Source: Pedobacter kyonggii
GTDB lineage: Bacteria; Bacteroidota; Bacteroidia; Sphingobacteriales; Sphingobacteriaceae
Assembly: GCF_004310665.1 (NCBI RefSeq)
Contig: NZ_SIXF01000004.1
Location: 239,742-303,741 of the forward strand
Direction of reading: 5' to 3'
Length of the DNA stretch: 64,000 bases
In this document: positions 62,600 through 64,000 of the stretch, in pieces
Numbering within the stretch: the stretch's first letter is position 1
Layout of the letters: each line of letters begins with the position of its first letter
Position numbers and translations under genes: made by a program
The notes under the pieces: generated by a model
Seen by the model: only the letters and a program-made list of their open reading frames with translations
Database searches by the model: none
What the model was told of the DNA's origin: nothing

Positions 62600-62607
62600 C
62601 AAAGATA
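62600..62607 (-). promoter_or_regulatory. -7 promoter element abutting the start of the secreted protein
   Basis: TATCTTTG on the minus strand matches TAnnTTTG. It ends 5 bases before ATG 62595, which leaves no room for a normal leader and Shine-Dalgarno site. Confidence 0.5.
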
Positions 62608-62828
62608 CATGCATAATTGTTAAAATTAAACTTTTTGTATGTTTAATATTACGTTTTTTGGGGTGTTTTTGTTTTTTTTTGATGATAAAAATCAATTTTT
62701 TATTTAACAGGTATTTAATAATTAAAAAACATACGCAATTCTTTGGTTTGGCAGATTGATTTTTATGGAGAAGAATTCGCAATTAATTTTTTAATTCTGT
62801 GCTTTTTTGTGCTTTGGAAATAGTTCAA

Positions 62829-62836
62829 TACTTTTG
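62829..62836 (+). promoter_or_regulatory. -7 promoter element of the gene at 62869
   Basis: TACTTTTG matches TAnnTTTG. It lies 40 bases before ATG 62869. Confidence 0.5.
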
Positions 62837-62868
62837 ATTTTGCGATATCTGGTATCGCCCCATAATTG

Positions 62869-63357
62869 ATGATCGAACTCGACTTTTTCTTTAATCTGCC
62901 TAATGGAGATATCATGCATTTTCAGCTTATTCAGCTTTCGAGAGGTGAGTTATGGACTGTTCTTGACCATGAACAGGTATTGGAGCGAATAGTAAAAGAA
63001 AATGGAAAATGGAAAGCATTGATAGGTAGTTTCTTATCTGAAGAACTTATACAAAATATAGGGCTGTTTATTGATGGGCAGCAATATCAAAAATTGCCTA
63101 TCGAGATTAAATTGAGATGGCCAAAACTTATTGAGGAAATTGTAGTGAATTCAGATTCTGAATATATGGTAGTCTGCAAGCCCTTTGTAAATTTCAGATC
63201 ATTTGAAAAAATGCTTGAAAAATTTGTACCTGCCATGATAAAGGATGAGTGGGCAATCAATTTTAAAGTTTACAGCCATGATTTTGGCCAAGATTTTATA
63301 AAGAAACTTAGCCGTAAGGAAGAAAAATTCAGTTATCAACCTATTCAGAAATGGTAA
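62869..63357 (+). CDS. Hypothetical protein (162 aa)
   Basis: The protein begins MIELDFFFNLPNGDIMHFQLIQL; an in-frame TTG just before it is rejected in favour of the ATG. It is cytoplasmic by appearance, with mixed alpha/beta composition and segments such as GELWTVLDHEQVLERIVKEN and YQKLPIEIKLRWPKLIEEIV. I recognise no domain. It has its own -7 element and stands alone. An inverted repeat CAGGGATTT/AAATCCCTG (about 63371-63430) follows. Confidence 0.7.
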   Translation: MIELDFFFNLPNGDIMHFQLIQLSRGELWTVLDHEQVLERIVKENGKWKALIGSFLSEELIQNIGLFIDGQQYQKLPIEIKLRWPKLIEEIVVNSDSEYMVVCKPFVNFRSFEKMLEKFVPAMIKDEWAINFKVYSHDFGQDFIKKLSRKEEKFSYQPIQKW

Positions 63358-63839
63358 TCTTGCATTGGAAACAGGGATTTTACTTCATATTTAATTTCCA
63401 GTATTTAAAATATCACATATAAATCCCTGGTAAACCTATTTTGCTACAGTAGCTTTTCGGTTTGTTGAACGTATTATTACCTTAGTTCGATTAATATTAC
63501 ACGTTGTGATCAATTTTTAGCTTCATCTCCCTAACGAGACCGTCATGCTGAACTTGTTTTACAAGTAGAAATAGGTGTTTTAAATTGCCTTGTAGCTACT
63601 ACGTGGTCAGCATCCTTCCTGCTAAACAGACCCTGAAATAATTACCTTCGGTGAGCTCGCTAAGGCTCGGTTCAGGGTGACGACAGTGAGTTGAAAATAT
63701 CTACAGAAGATATTTAAAGGCATGTTAGTTAGTAATCGAGTTCAGGTTATTAGTACAAACGATAGCCAATTAGGTTTAAATCAGCATTAATTTCCTTTAT
63801 TTGATTTAGTGTTGACCTCAAAGTTTCATTGAGGCGCTA
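63358..63839. repeat. Gap with dispersed repeat units
   Basis: 63540-63690 contains GACCGTCATGCTGAACTTG and, further on, GGTTCAGGGTGACGACAG, an inverted-repeat unit of the type hinted at around 3320-3340. The remainder of the 482-base gap shows no gene. Confidence 0.5.
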
Positions 63840-64000
63840 TTATGATGTTAATTCTGCAGTGCTAACTAAATGTATTTTTGTTGCAGCAAGTCCTCTTGCC
63901 GTAAGCTCTATTTCAAAAGAAATTTCATCATTGAGCCTGATTTCTTCCTGGAGTTCCATTAAAAAGAATTGAATTTTCTGTTCATTTTCATCTTTAATAA
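63840..64000 (-). CDS. C-terminal end of a hypothetical protein (53 aa visible)
   Basis: The minus strand is open from the window edge to a TAA at 63842-63840. It reads KIQFFLMELQEEIRLNDEIS then FEIELTARGLAATKIHLV. No other frame is open there. Start and family lie outside the window. Confidence 0.5.
   Translation of the reverse strand, partial: IKDENEQKIQFFLMELQEEIRLNDEISFEIELTARGLAATKIHLVSTAELTS

Noticed and set aside
1-64000. CRISPR arrays, tRNA, rRNA, prophage, toxin-antitoxin or defence systems
   Set aside because: I saw no regular repeat-spacer pattern, cloverleaf, integrase, transposase or defence-type domains. Short repeats are dispersed intergenic units.

Overview
The window comes from a Bacteroidota chromosome, most likely a Sphingobacteriaceae member close to Pedobacter. 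The evidence is three SusC/SusD pairs, FAS1 (fasciclin) lipoproteins, the Bacteroidota -7 promoter element TAnnTTTG in front of many genes, LytS/LytTR signalling and short intergenic repeats. I found no rRNA, tRNA, CRISPR array, integrase or transposase gene.

1-19.2 kb is a stress or low-oxygen survival island. It holds six universal stress (Usp) genes, a PAS sensor cut by the window edge, a GH130 glycoside phosphorylase-like gene, phosphoketolase in an operon with an MBL/beta-CASP RNase-like gene, a LOG-family protein, an L,D-transpeptidase, an HdeD-like membrane protein, a small HTH protein and a P-type cation ATPase. Eight palindromes of the form TGAYNNNNRTCA (Crp/Fnr type) lie in intergenic DNA upstream of these genes and appear to tie the island into one regulon. 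One Usp gene is an in-frame chimera of an MlaE-like permease N-terminus and a Usp C-terminus.

19.2-35.3 kb is mixed and partly decaying. It has remnants of a zinc alcohol dehydrogenase, a bestrophin, a frameshifted GH105 hydrolase and an oligogalacturonate-lyase-like gene. Intact genes here are an AraC regulator, an ester-cyclase/monooxygenase-like protein, a SusC-SusD-phosphodiesterase operon, an ABC-F ATPase, a DUF2807 protein and a membrane nucleotide cyclase.

35.3-50.6 kb is one tightly packed seven-gene operon: FAS1, SusC, SusD, FAS1, FAS1, SusC, SusD. It has no glycosidase or regulator, so it is an uptake or adhesion locus of unknown substrate.

50.9-64 kb holds a DUF2236 oxygenase-like pair, an Lrp regulator, and a compact LytS/LytTR cluster: Asp-nucleophile alpha/beta hydrolase plus Ohr-type OsmC, kinase and regulator, a DUF1223 protein with a small ORF, and a DoxX-like protein. 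Four promoters in this cluster share a direct repeat (TGTCT, period 21 bp) placed exactly 46 bp before the -7 element, which I read as a self-contained LytTR regulon. A YeiH-type transporter, a secreted TIM-barrel protein and several hypothetical genes follow.
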